In this document: positions 26,528-33,850 of the stretch, piece after piece
How positions within the stretch are numbered: position 1 is the first letter of the stretch
Layout of the letters: every line of letters begins with the position of its first letter
Source of the DNA: an uncultured bacterium
GTDB taxonomy: Bacteria; Nitrospirota; Thermodesulfovibrionia; Thermodesulfovibrionales; Thermodesulfovibrionaceae
NCBI GenBank assembly: GCA_937924475.1
Contig: CALDSV010000067.1
Location: forward strand, 1-33,850
Direction of reading: 5' to 3'
Length of the DNA stretch: 33,850 bases
Position numbers and translations under genes: made by a program
Notes under the pieces: generated by a model
What the model saw: only the letters and a program-made list of their open reading frames with translations
Databases searched by the model: none
What the model was told of the DNA's origin: nothing

Positions 26528-27704
26528 TGAAGGGCCTTAGCAATTTTAATCTCCAAAGATATAATAATACAAAAAAGGCATTCACTAAAAAAATATAGTG
26601 AAGATAATCATTTATGCTTTTAAATTTCAAGAATACAAAGCCTAAATAAAAGAAAAATAAGTGAAGATAAATTAATAGCATTCCCTTTTCAAGGGCAGTG
26701 GCAAGACTTATGAAAATCATGGAAAACAAGAGAGGAAGGATAAAAAATAAATAGGGATGAAGAAAAATTAAGGCACTTTCAAATTTTTTACCAAAAAGAA
26801 GCAAAAACAGAGGCTTACCTATTAATAAAACTCCAACGTGACTTATTATCTCCGCTAAAAGAACTATGCCTATCATTTGGACTACATACTTTTTAAATTT
26901 CAAAGAATTTTTTGACTCTACAAACTTAGGGAAATAAACTCCAAGCATAGTAATAGTAAACCACACCAATAGTTTTCCCACAATAGACACTGATGCATAA
27001 AGTCCAGCAGTATGTTCATCAAAAATTCTTCTTATGAATATGTCATCTGCATAGACAAAAAAGCCTGAAGGAGAAACATAAAGAGCTATTTTTATGATTT
27101 TCTTTATCTCTAAGGAAGCCCTCTCCCCAAGGATTTTTCTATTTATTCCAAAGACTAAAAAAATAATTACTGAAAAAATTCCTAAGACTGATGCTAATAA
27201 AACTCCCGACAAACTTAAACCTAATAAAATCATTAAAATTGTTGCCAAAAGCCTTATTGTTAGCTCTGCTGAATTACAAAAGGCTAAAAGAGGGAATCTA
27301 CCTGTTGATTGAAGAAAGCTTTTTTCAATAGCTAAAATAAACATTCCAAGCCAAGCAAAACCTATAATAAGGAAATAATAATTCTCTCTTACATGGAGAA
27401 AATCTCTTAAATAAGGGGCAAAAGTCATTACTAAAGATGCAAAAATTACACCAAGAAAAAAAGCCATTTTTCTTAATGACCTTAGAAAATCATATCTTTT
27501 TTCAAAGTTTTCCACTATAATCTTTACTCCCACAGTACCTAAAATTGCTGTTATATTTCCTACTGTTAACATAAAAGAGTATAAAACCATAAATTCACCA
27601 TAACCACCAGGACCAAGACTTCTGCTCACCAAAGAGTGGAAAAAATAACCAAGAATATTTACATAAACAAAAGCTAAGGTAAGGTAGGAGATGTCTTTAA
27701 CCAT
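26505..27704 (-). CDS. Polysaccharide flippase-like membrane protein (Wzx/MOP family)
   Basis: The 399-residue protein is almost entirely hydrophobic with about ten to twelve predicted membrane helices and short charged loops. The pattern fits the oligosaccharidyl-lipid flippase family: SRSLGPGGYGEFMVLYSF (28-45), a helix pair ending in VKIIVENFEKRYD, and SFLQSTGRFPLLAF. These would move lipid-linked O-antigen or teichoic-type units across the inner membrane. The nearby glycosyltransferases and O-antigen ligase fit this role. It overlaps the histidine kinase by eight bases and truD by 23. The substrate is unknown. Confidence 0.8.
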   Translation of the reverse strand: MVKDISYLTLAFVYVNILGYFFHSLVSRSLGPGGYGEFMVLYSFMLTVGNITAILGTVGVKIIVENFEKRYDFLRSLRKMAFFLGVIFASLVMTFAPYLRDFLHVRENYYFLIIGFAWLGMFILAIEKSFLQSTGRFPLLAFCNSAELTIRLLATILMILLGLSLSGVLLASVLGIFSVIIFLVFGINRKILGERASLEIKKIIKIALYVSPSGFFVYADDIFIRRIFDEHTAGLYASVSIVGKLLVWFTITMLGVYFPKFVESKNSLKFKKYVVQMIGIVLLAEIISHVGVLLIGKPLFLLLFGKKFESALIFLHPYLFFILPLLFSMIFISLATALEKGMLLIYLHLFFFYLGFVFLKFKSINDYLHYIFLVNAFFVLLYLWRLKLLRPFNAIQNKS

Positions 27705-30216
27705 TTAATAAAAGACCAAGCTTTTTTTTGAATTCCTCTATTCCAAAAGGTTTATTTATTATTATTTGACCCTCTTTAAGGATTGTTTGGACCTGTTCAA
27801 GATTATCAGCATAGCCTGTCATGAAGATTACTTTTACATCATTTTTTATTTGCTTTATTTCCTGATAAAGCTCAAATCCTCCCATAGATGGCATAATTAT
27901 ATCAAATAGGCAAAGATCAATTATATCTTTATTTTCCCTGTAAAAAGCTAAAGCATCAGTACCTTTAGAAAAAGAATAGACCTCAAGACCATTTAATTTC
28001 ATTATCTCTTCTATGAGATTTCTAACTTCATCATTATCTTCCACTAAAAGGATCCTATTTAAATTAATAGTCTTAAAAGATTTCTCAGATGTGTAAGTTC
28101 CTATAGAATCAGAGTATTTTTCAACAAGAGGTAGGTAAATTTTAAAAGTAGTTCCTTTACCTACTTCACTGTATACATTAATAAATCCTTTATGTTGTTG
28201 AACAATTGAATAAACAGTTGCCAACCCTAAGCCAGTTCCTTCAGGTTTAGTGGAGAAAAAAGGATCGAATATTTTATCTATTATCTCAGAGGGTATTCCT
28301 ATTCCTGTATCAGAAAAATTTATACATACAAAATTACCTTCTCTAACAAAAGGATATTTCTGGATATGCTGATATTCAAAAAACTTCTCTTCAGTGGATA
28401 TTTTTATTTTGCCTCCTTTTGGCATTGCCTCTATAGCGTTTACTGTAAGATTCAATAGTAATTGAGAAAACTGAGTTCTATCCAAATAGACATAAAAGGA
28501 CTTATCCGAAAGGCTTAAATCTAAAGAGATATCTTCTCTTAAAGTGGGTTTTAGAAGTTTTATCTCCTCAGAAAGAATCTCATTTATTTCGTATATCTTT
28601 GGTTCATATAGTTGCCTTTTTGAAAAAAGGAGTAATTTCTTTACAAAATCCCTTGCTTTTTCCACGGCTTTTGTTATAGAGGAAGTATATTTCTCTATTT
28701 TTTCATCTTTCTTTGTATACATTTGAATAAGTTGATTGCTGCTGTAAATAACTGAGAGGATGTTGTTAAAGTCATGGGCTATAGAGCCAGCAAGTCTTCC
28801 AATGCTCTCCATTTTCTGTGCTTGAAAGAGTTGTTCCTGTAGTTTTCTCTTTTCAGTTATGTCTTTAATTATAGATACTATAAAAAGAGGATTACCATAT
28901 TCGTCGTTCACAAGACTTGAGGATATTAATCCATCAAAAGTTGTACCGTCTATTCTCTTAAATTTTACTTCTAAATTTTCTACAAATCCCTTCTCCCTTA
29001 ATTCACTGTAAATAAAATCCCTATCTGAGTCATCATAGAAGTAGAGCTTATCTATTCTATATTCAGGATTTACCTCCTTTGTATTTTTAAAGCCTACCAT
29101 TTTTGCTGCTGACACGTTAAAATCTAAAATTTCACCTTCAAAATTTGAAATTATAATAGCATCTTTTGATGCCTCAAAAATTTTTATCAACTTCCTCTCT
29201 CTGTCAGTAACTGTTTTTGACATCTCCAAGATGGCTTCAGCAATAGAGTTGAACTCAGTTATGGCAGAAACAGGATTTACACTTAGGGGCTCTCGCCTCT
29301 TAAATTTTTCAATCATAAGAATGATTTTATTAATCGGATTGATAATGCTTCTTGAAAAAGCCAAACTAAAGAATAATAAAAAAAATAAAAAACCTAAACT
29401 TAAAAGAAAAAAGCTCTTTTTTAGATTATAAAGAGCTCCTAATGCTACTTCTTTTTTTTGTCCAATGAAAGATATGTAATTGGAATTTGGAATTTTTGTT
29501 GCTAAAAATGAATATTCTTCACCATTAATCTTTCCAATTATAAATTCTTTTTGCTCGTTTATTCCCTCTTGCACAAATTTTTGATGACTAAGATTTAATC
29601 CTTGCTTTACAAAATCCTCTTTTACGTGGGCTAATACTAAACCTTTACTGTCTAAGATAAAAGCATAAAAATTCTGCTCCTTTAATCTTTCTAACAATAA
29701 ATTAAGAGCAGAAATCTCAACAAAGGCCAAAACTTTAAGATCAGAGACTTCTTTTACCACAACATAGTAAGATTTTTTGTCTATAATTGAAATGAAGGGA
29801 CCAAAAAAATTCATCCTTGCATTAAGAGAACTCAAGGGAGATCTTGAAAGATCTATCCCTATTATATCCTCTCTGAAGGGAATAACATCCTTTACCTGAT
29901 CGTTTCTATTAAGAATGATTAAATGTCGAATTGCTGGATTAACAGAAATATATTTCTCTTTCAAAGAGTCTCTGTTTTTTGAAAAATTTTTCACATTAAG
30001 ATTTTTAATTATATAATCTAAGTCTCGGTGTATTTTTTCAGCAAAAAATTCAAGATAATTATTTAAAATTTCCTGCGTCATCTTAAATTCATGAAATTTT
30101 TCTTTTGTTAACTGTTCTTTTGAGGCAAGGTAAAGTATTGAATAGCCTAAAATTATCAAAATAAAAAATAACGAAAGTAAAATTGACAAAAAATAATTTT
30201 TGATATTAATTTTCAT
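27697..30216 (-). CDS. Hybrid sensor histidine kinase with periplasmic sensor, PAS, kinase and receiver domains
   Basis: The 839-residue membrane protein has TM1 (about 8-31), a periplasmic Cache-like sensor (32-265) and TM2 (268-290). A HAMP-like linker (291-340) and a PAS domain (345-455) follow. The kinase core has phospho-acceptor H481 in GSIAHDFNN, N593, the ATP-lid motifs DTGIG (636-640) and GTGLGL (660-665). A receiver (720-838) has acidic E726/D727, phospho-acceptor D772 and K822. It therefore relays phosphate to its own receiver; no HPt protein or DNA-binding regulator is nearby. It overlaps the lipoprotein gene upstream by 11 bases, which suggests the lipoprotein delivers the signal. 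Confidence 0.95.
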   Translation of the reverse strand: MKINIKNYFLSILLSLFFILIILGYSILYLASKEQLTKEKFHEFKMTQEILNNYLEFFAEKIHRDLDYIIKNLNVKNFSKNRDSLKEKYISVNPAIRHLIILNRNDQVKDVIPFREDIIGIDLSRSPLSSLNARMNFFGPFISIIDKKSYYVVVKEVSDLKVLAFVEISALNLLLERLKEQNFYAFILDSKGLVLAHVKEDFVKQGLNLSHQKFVQEGINEQKEFIIGKINGEEYSFLATKIPNSNYISFIGQKKEVALGALYNLKKSFFLLSLGFLFFLLFFSLAFSRSIINPINKIILMIEKFKRREPLSVNPVSAITEFNSIAEAILEMSKTVTDRERKLIKIFEASKDAIIISNFEGEILDFNVSAAKMVGFKNTKEVNPEYRIDKLYFYDDSDRDFIYSELREKGFVENLEVKFKRIDGTTFDGLISSSLVNDEYGNPLFIVSIIKDITEKRKLQEQLFQAQKMESIGRLAGSIAHDFNNILSVIYSSNQLIQMYTKKDEKIEKYTSSITKAVEKARDFVKKLLLFSKRQLYEPKIYEINEILSEEIKLLKPTLREDISLDLSLSDKSFYVYLDRTQFSQLLLNLTVNAIEAMPKGGKIKISTEEKFFEYQHIQKYPFVREGNFVCINFSDTGIGIPSEIIDKIFDPFFSTKPEGTGLGLATVYSIVQQHKGFINVYSEVGKGTTFKIYLPLVEKYSDSIGTYTSEKSFKTINLNRILLVEDNDEVRNLIEEIMKLNGLEVYSFSKGTDALAFYRENKDIIDLCLFDIIMPSMGGFELYQEIKQIKNDVKVIFMTGYADNLEQVQTILKEGQIIINKPFGIEEFKKKLGLLLNG

Positions 30217-31324
30217 TAGTCACTCTTTTAAACTTACCATTTATGACTTCTAAAACAAAAGAAGTTTCATTATTATCTCCAAATTCATCAAATTCTATCT
30301 CCTTTAACAAGCCTTCAAATCTTTTTATCTCTAATATATTTTCTTTTAAATCGAATCTTTCAGCGCCCCTTTCAAGGGCTTTTTTTAAGACCATAACTGC
30401 GTCAAAGCCTTTTATGGATCCCACATTCATATCTTTACCGAATCTTTCAAAAAATCTCTTACTAACGTACTTAAAATGATCTCCACCAGACAGAGTATCT
30501 ATACTATCTATGGTTAGTATACCTTCTGCCCACTTCCCACTGTATTGCAGCAAAACTGAAGATTTAGACCAGGGAGTTATAAATATCCTGAGATCAGGTT
30601 TTAATATTTTAAAATTTTGAATTAATAAAGAGGTATTATAAACATCTGTGATAATTAAAACAGCATCAGGATTTTGAGATAGAATTTTTCTTGAAAATTC
30701 TCTGAAATTTTCCATATTGTTTTCTAATGAAAATATTAATAATTTAGTTTTTTTTTCTAAGAAGTTTTTTAAGTTTTCTATAAAATCCAAAGTGTAGTCT
30801 AAATTAATGACATCATAAATAACAACAATACTCTTTATTTTTAAGTTTTTGTTTAAATATTCAGCTAATATACCGGCATCTTCTCTGTTTGTTGGTCTTA
30901 ATCTAAGCATATAATCATCTAATCCTTTCAATTTAGTAGATGTGGGAGTTGGAGCAATTGTTAAAATTTTATATTCATTTATTAGAGGAAGTATAATCTT
31001 GGCAGTAGTACTCGTTGCTGGCCCTATCAAAGCGATTACATCTTCGTTGAGCAGTTCCTCAATATTCCTTTTGGCAGTTTCAGAGTTGTATTGATTATCT
31101 TTTATTATTAGTTGTAAAGGTCTCCCCCTAATACCTCCCTCTTCATTTATCATTTCTACTGCAAGAAGGGCACCATCTCTAATCTCTCTGCCAAGATCAG
31201 GATAAATACCAGTAAGAGTAACAAAAAGTCCAATTTTTAGAGGTTCCTTTGGTTTTAAACAAGAAAAAAATAAAAAAATTAGAGAAAAAGAAATAAAAAC
31301 TATTATAAAGATTTTTTTACTCAT
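30206..31324 (-). CDS. Periplasmic ligand-binding lipoprotein, branched-chain amino acid/amide type (Peripla_BP_6)
   Basis: The 372-residue protein has a hydrophobic signal (about 4-21) ending in FFSC22, a somewhat loose lipobox, so Cys22 is probably lipidated. The mature part has the binding-protein hallmarks KIGLFVTLTGIYPDLGREIRDGALLAVEMINEEGGIRGRPLQL, LIGPATSTTAKIILPLINEY and VLIITDVYNTS. These fit the LivJ/AmiC-type fold, which binds amino acids or amides. No permease or ATPase genes follow; instead the next gene, overlapping by 11 bases, is a hybrid histidine kinase. I infer a sensory co-receptor rather than a transporter part. Ligand unknown. Extended -10 promoter upstream. Confidence 0.9.
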   Translation of the reverse strand: MSKKIFIIVFISFSLIFLFFSCLKPKEPLKIGLFVTLTGIYPDLGREIRDGALLAVEMINEEGGIRGRPLQLIIKDNQYNSETAKRNIEELLNEDVIALIGPATSTTAKIILPLINEYKILTIAPTPTSTKLKGLDDYMLRLRPTNREDAGILAEYLNKNLKIKSIVVIYDVINLDYTLDFIENLKNFLEKKTKLLIFSLENNMENFREFSRKILSQNPDAVLIITDVYNTSLLIQNFKILKPDLRIFITPWSKSSVLLQYSGKWAEGILTIDSIDTLSGGDHFKYVSKRFFERFGKDMNVGSIKGFDAVMVLKKALERGAERFDLKENILEIKRFEGLLKEIEFDEFGDNNETSFVLEVINGKFKRVTNEN

Positions 31325-31345
31325 TTTTAGTTTTCCTTATAGCAA

Positions 31346-31354
31346 ATTATATCA
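31346..31354 (-). promoter_or_regulatory. Extended -10 promoter of the lipoprotein-kinase operon
   Basis: On the minus strand TGATATAAT (31354-31346) is a perfect extended -10. Transcription should begin near 31339, giving a short leader with AAGGA nine bases before the ATG at 31324. No clear -35 is seen. Confidence 0.5.
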
Positions 31355-31438
31355 GAAATTTAATGTTTTTTTCTTAGAGGAATTAAAATTTATGATTATG
31401 AAGAGGAGAATTTTTAAAAAAGGGAATTATTAAATTAT

Positions 31439-31463
31439 GATAAGGGGGCAGAGCCCCCTTATC
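31439..31463 (-). terminator. Hairpin terminator after the small heat-shock gene
   Basis: GATAAGGGGGC-AGA-GCCCCCTTATC forms a perfect 11-bp stem with a 3-base loop, six bases after the hsp20 stop. On the leftward strand it is followed by ATAATTTAATAATT rather than a clean T-run; on the other side there is TTTT. It is probably the intrinsic terminator of hsp20 and insulates the lipoprotein promoter. Confidence 0.75.
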
Positions 31464-31469
31464 TTTTGA

Positions 31470-31949
31470 TTATTCGATCTGTAGCTTTCTCTCTTTTGTC
31501 TTTGCAGCTTCAGACTTTGGTATTCTTATCTCAAGCAATCCATTTTCAAATTTTGCCTTTGCTTTGTCTGTCTGAACTTCTACAGGTAATCTAAATGTTC
31601 TTGAAAAGGTGCCATAGGATCTTTCATAGCGATAGTAATTCTTCTCTTCTATTTTTTCTTCCTTCTTCTTTTCACCTGAGATGGTAATATAATCCTCTGT
31701 AATTTTAACTTCAATGTCTTCTTTATTTAAGCCAGGTAGTTCAGCCTTTAGCACCAAATCATCACCCTCTTCGTAAATGTCTACTGCAGGTGCAATAATA
31801 TCTGTTTCTGTTTTTAGTCTGGGCATTAATGAGGTGAAAACTGAAAAGGGTCTTCTCCATACTTCCTCAAAGAACTTTTCCATCTCCTCGAAAGGAGAGA
31901 AAAATCTTGGTTCAACTCTTGCAATGTCTTTTGACTCTTTTCTTGTCAT
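31470..31949 (-). CDS. Small heat-shock protein, Hsp20/alpha-crystallin family
   Basis: The 159-residue chaperone binds unfolding proteins without ATP and forms large oligomers. The N-terminal arm with FSPFEEMEKFFEEVWRRPF precedes the alpha-crystallin domain (about 50-145: PAVDIYEEGDDLVLKAELPGL, then ITISGEKKKEE and the beta-strand pair YGTFSRTFRLP). The C-terminal strand LLEIRIPKSE closes it. AGGAGG stands eight bases before the ATG, and a TTGACA promoter lies upstream. No CIRCE or sigma-32 site is visible, so heat control is not evident from sequence. Monocistronic, ended by the hairpin at 31439. Confidence 0.95.
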   Translation of the reverse strand: MTRKESKDIARVEPRFFSPFEEMEKFFEEVWRRPFSVFTSLMPRLKTETDIIAPAVDIYEEGDDLVLKAELPGLNKEDIEVKITEDYITISGEKKKEEKIEEKNYYRYERSYGTFSRTFRLPVEVQTDKAKAKFENGLLEIRIPKSEAAKTKERKLQIE

Positions 31950-31996
31950 AGTTACACCTCCTTTATGTTTACTTGATCTTGATATAACATATTTAA

Positions 31997-32025
31997 ATTT
32001 AATAAGAAAAAAACTGTTTTGTCAA
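31997..32025 (-). promoter_or_regulatory. Sigma-70-type promoter of hsp20
   Basis: On the minus strand consensus TTGACA (32025-32020) is followed after 17 bases by TTAAAT (32002-31997), or TAAATT with 18. The predicted start is near 31990, about 40 bases before the ATG. It is vegetative-like with no heat-shock sigma signature. Confidence 0.5.
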
Positions 32026-32052
32026 GAGGTTATGAAATAAAATTTATACAAT

Positions 32053-33078
32053 TTATGTTAGAATTATTTTAGTAACTTTTTCCTCAACTACCTCTCCTAT
32101 TATAGAAGCTTCCTTATAACCAGCCTGTATTAGTTGACTTTGAAGTAACTCAGCATTCTTTTCTTTTATTGAAATTAAAAGTCCTCCTGAAGTCTGTGGA
32201 TCTCCGAGAATATCAAGAGTTATGGAGTCCATATTTCTTATTTCCACAAGCTTCTCACAATAATTTATATTTCTCCTGCCACCAGCTGGGACTATTCCCA
32301 TAGAAGCATACTCATAAACCTTTGGCATTATAGGAACTTTGTCCTTAAAAATTCTAATAGTTACTTTACTTGCTCTTGCCATTTCAAGACTATGACCTAA
32401 AAGTCCAAAGCCAGTTATATCAGTACATGCCGAAGCACCTAATTGCATCATTATTTCTGATGCTCTTTTATTAAGGGTTTCCATAGTATGGGTTAGGTAC
32501 TTTGTAGTTTCAGAATCAAGGAGCTTTCCTTTTAAAGCTGTTGATAGAATTCCTGTACCTATAGGTTTTGTGAGGACTAAAAGATCTCCTTTTTTAGCTC
32601 CGCGATTAGTAATAAATTTTTCGGGATGAACTATACCTGTAACAGCTAACCCATATTTTATCTCTGGATCTTCAACACTATGCCCCCCTAATAGAACTAC
32701 CTCTGCTTCTTTTAGTTTATCTAAACCACCACGAAGTATTTCCCTTAATATATTCTTATCCATCTCTTTAATAGGAAAACATACAATATTTAGAGCTAAG
32801 AGAGGTTTGCCACCTACAGCATATATGTCACTAAGAGAATTTGCCACTGCTATTTTGCCAAAGTCATAGGGATCATCAACAATGGGAGTAAAAAAGTCTA
32901 TGCTTTGAACAAGCGCCACATCTTCATTCAAACGATAAATTCCTGCATCTGACCAGTCTTCAGAGCCAATTAATAAATTAACATCTACTGGTAAAGAAAG
33001 TCCTCTCAATATATCTTCCAGCTCCGCCGGACCTATCTTGGCAGCTCAACCTGCTGCTTTTACTTTTTCCGTAAGCAT
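32053..33078 (-). CDS. selD: Selenide, water dikinase with in-frame TGA (predicted selenocysteine)
   Basis: SelD makes selenophosphate from selenide and ATP, the selenium donor for selenocysteine and selenouridine. The frame 32053-33009 alone lacks the catalytic N-terminus. Reading on upstream, an ATG at 33078 with GGAG five bases before it gives VKAAG-TGA-AAKIGPAEL, so the TGA (33046-33048) is codon 11. It falls where E. coli SelD has Cys17, with a Lys three residues later (K14, like K20). With U11 the protein is 341 residues, the usual length. The ATP-binding part shows DFFTPIVDDPYDFGKIAVANSLSDIYAVGG, LGGHSVEDPE, DITGFGLLGH and DPQTSGGLL. Read-through needs a SECIS (candidate 33020-33046). 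A decayed gene is less likely because the rest is intact. Confidence 0.92.
33020..33046 (-). promoter_or_regulatory. Candidate bacterial SECIS element just after the selD TGA
   Basis: From the A of the UGA onward, AGCU pairs with AGCU and GCC pairs with GGC, with a GG bulge on the 3' side. The 11-base apical loop AAGAUAGGUCC contains GGUC, and a GGUC motif is also found in the loop of the E. coli fdhF SECIS. The loop is nearer to the UGA than in fdhF, so the fold is tentative. A competing hairpin (GCAGC/GCUGC, 33041-33057) would put the UGA in its loop. Confidence 0.4.
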
Positions 33079-33439
33079 CCTTTCTCCCCTTTAATTTTTT
33101 TAATTCTATCATAATTTTTCTAAAGTAAAATAGCTAAAAATTTCAAATTTTAAGTTTGGATTAATGAATATTTTGTCTTTATAAATACACTTCCAGCTCC
33201 TTTGTCATTTAAAGAGATACTTTTTCCCCGATTTTTCTAAAGTTATTACAAGGATGTCTCTAACTTTTATCTTTCTCATTCCATAATTATGACTCCCTTA
33301 AGTCATGAAAAATAATCCTTATGAACTCAAAAGAAATCACCTGTTAAGAGGCTAAAGAAATGAGCCATGGCAATTCATCCTTTAAATTTAAAAAAAGTAA
33401 ATTCTTAAAAATTAACCTTCAATTTAATTGATTATCTCT
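33079..33439. other. Intergenic spacer between parA-like gene and selD
   Basis: This 361-base AT-rich stretch has no open frame worth reporting. It contains the selD promoter candidate at its left end and a small inverted repeat, ATGACT-CCCTTA-AGTCAT (33289-33306). I see no recognisable RNA gene, terminator or repeat family in the rest. Confidence 0.5.
33103..33111 (-). promoter_or_regulatory. Extended -10 promoter of selD
   Basis: On the minus strand TGATAGAAT (33111-33103) is an extended -10 with one mismatch in TATAAT. Transcription would start near 33096, giving an 18-base leader that contains GGGGAG before the ATG at 33078. This position supports the upstream start of selD. The -35 region is weak. 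Confidence 0.4.
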
Positions 33440-33850
33440 TTAAATCTTACTGAGCAATTCTTCTGCAAGTTCCAGATATGCTAAACTCCCAGGGGAATTC
33501 GGAGCATATGTGATAACTGGTTTACCATTCATTGATGCTTCTGATAGAGCAATATTTCGTGGGATGACAGTATTAAAGGTTTTTGAACGAAATACTCTCT
33601 TTACATCTTCTGCAATATTTCTACTAAGAGTTAGATGTTTGCTGTACATAGTAAGGAGAATACCTTCCAATTCAAGATTTTCATTAAAGTTAGCCTTTAT
33701 TCTCCATAGAAGTTTTATGAAAATTCTTAAAGCCTCCAAGGCAAAATGTTCACATTGAACGGGAATAATAACTGAATCAGAAGCTACAAGAGAGCATAAT
33801 GTTAAGAAAGAAAAAGAGGGTGGACAGTCTATAAAAATGTAGTCAAATTC
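33440..33850 (-). CDS. ParA/Soj-family ATPase, C-terminal part (runs off right edge)
   Basis: The leftward frame is open from the window edge to the stop at 33440, 136 residues. It begins EFDYIFIDCPPSFSFLTL, the Walker B region of ParA-type ATPases, and continues SDSVIIPVQCEHFALEAL, then VIPRNIALSEA and GKPVITYAPNSPGSLAYLELAEELL. These are the usual C-terminal ParA/Soj features used in chromosome or plasmid partition. An ATG at 33739 is internal, not the true start. The Walker A loop lies beyond the window. A parB gene does not follow: the next gene downstream is selD. It may be the chromosomal soj or a related MinD-like protein. Confidence 0.92.
   Translation of the reverse strand, partial: EFDYIFIDCPPSFSFLTLCSLVASDSVIIPVQCEHFALEALRIFIKLLWRIKANFNENLELEGILLTMYSKHLTLSRNIAEDVKRVFRSKTFNTVIPRNIALSEASMNGKPVITYAPNSPGSLAYLELAEELLSKI

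Noticed and set aside
32053-33009. Short selD starting at the TTG at 33009
   Set aside because: It lacks the catalytic N-terminus and a ribosome site; the upstream ATG with the in-frame TGA restores both.
32053-33078. selD as a pseudogene with a nonsense mutation
   Set aside because: The single TGA is exactly at the redox-active residue position and the rest of the frame and motifs are intact, which random decay would rarely give.
33289-33306. Inverted repeat ATGACT/AGTCAT as an operator or terminator
   Set aside because: The six-base stem is short and AT-rich with no T-run, and it sits away from the selD promoter candidate; not enough to call a site.

Overview
The window looks like chromosomal DNA of a low-GC, Gram-negative, probably thermophilic bacterium. 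It carries lipopolysaccharide (LPS) glycosyltransferases with an O-antigen ligase, a lipoprotein sensor pair, a selenium-dependent gene and lysine/glutamate-rich proteins. A Thermodesulfovibrio-like member of the Nitrospirota would fit, but that is an impression from gene content and composition; I ran no search.

Layout. (1) 1-183 is the start of a leftward coiled-coil gene. (2) 184-782 holds its promoter, two palindromic repeat elements and a decayed transposase fragment. (3) 783-13301 is a tightly packed leftward housekeeping run, in transcription order yebC, a DUF502 membrane protein, glmU, glmS, pcrA, gatC, panD, a DUF1828-like protein, dnaE and accA. Most junctions overlap by 1-4 bases or have gaps under 40 bases. 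(4) 13302-13911 is a repeat-rich divergent spacer with two promoters, more palindromic elements and a ladder of about 28-base repeats. (5) 13912-23029 is a rightward eight-gene surface-polysaccharide operon: three GT4 and four GT9 transferases plus an O-antigen ligase. It reads as LPS inner-core and outer-core/O-antigen assembly. (6) 23010-24790 is leftward, a UDP-sugar 6-dehydrogenase and a flavodoxin-like protein. (7) 24923-31324 is a leftward operon: periplasmic-binding lipoprotein, hybrid histidine kinase, flippase-like protein, truD and a stand-alone LigD-type 3'-phosphoesterase. (8) 31439-31949 is a small heat-shock protein gene with a clear terminator. (9) 32053-33078 is selD. Its true start lies upstream of an in-frame TGA, so it appears to encode a selenocysteine-containing SelD. 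(10) 33440-33850 is the C-terminal part of a ParA-family ATPase.

How the genes connect. GlmS and GlmU make UDP-GlcNAc, which feeds peptidoglycan and the LPS made by the neighbouring cluster. The UDP-sugar dehydrogenase probably supplies a uronic-acid donor, and the flippase and ligase handle export and attachment. The lipoprotein and hybrid kinase look like one ligand-sensing unit.

The strongest unusual signals are the selenocysteine codon in selD, palindromic repeats whose hairpin stems differ between copies but stay complementary, the repeat ladder beside them, several starts with a -10 box 6-11 bases upstream and no ribosome site, and the lipoprotein/kinase sensor pair.
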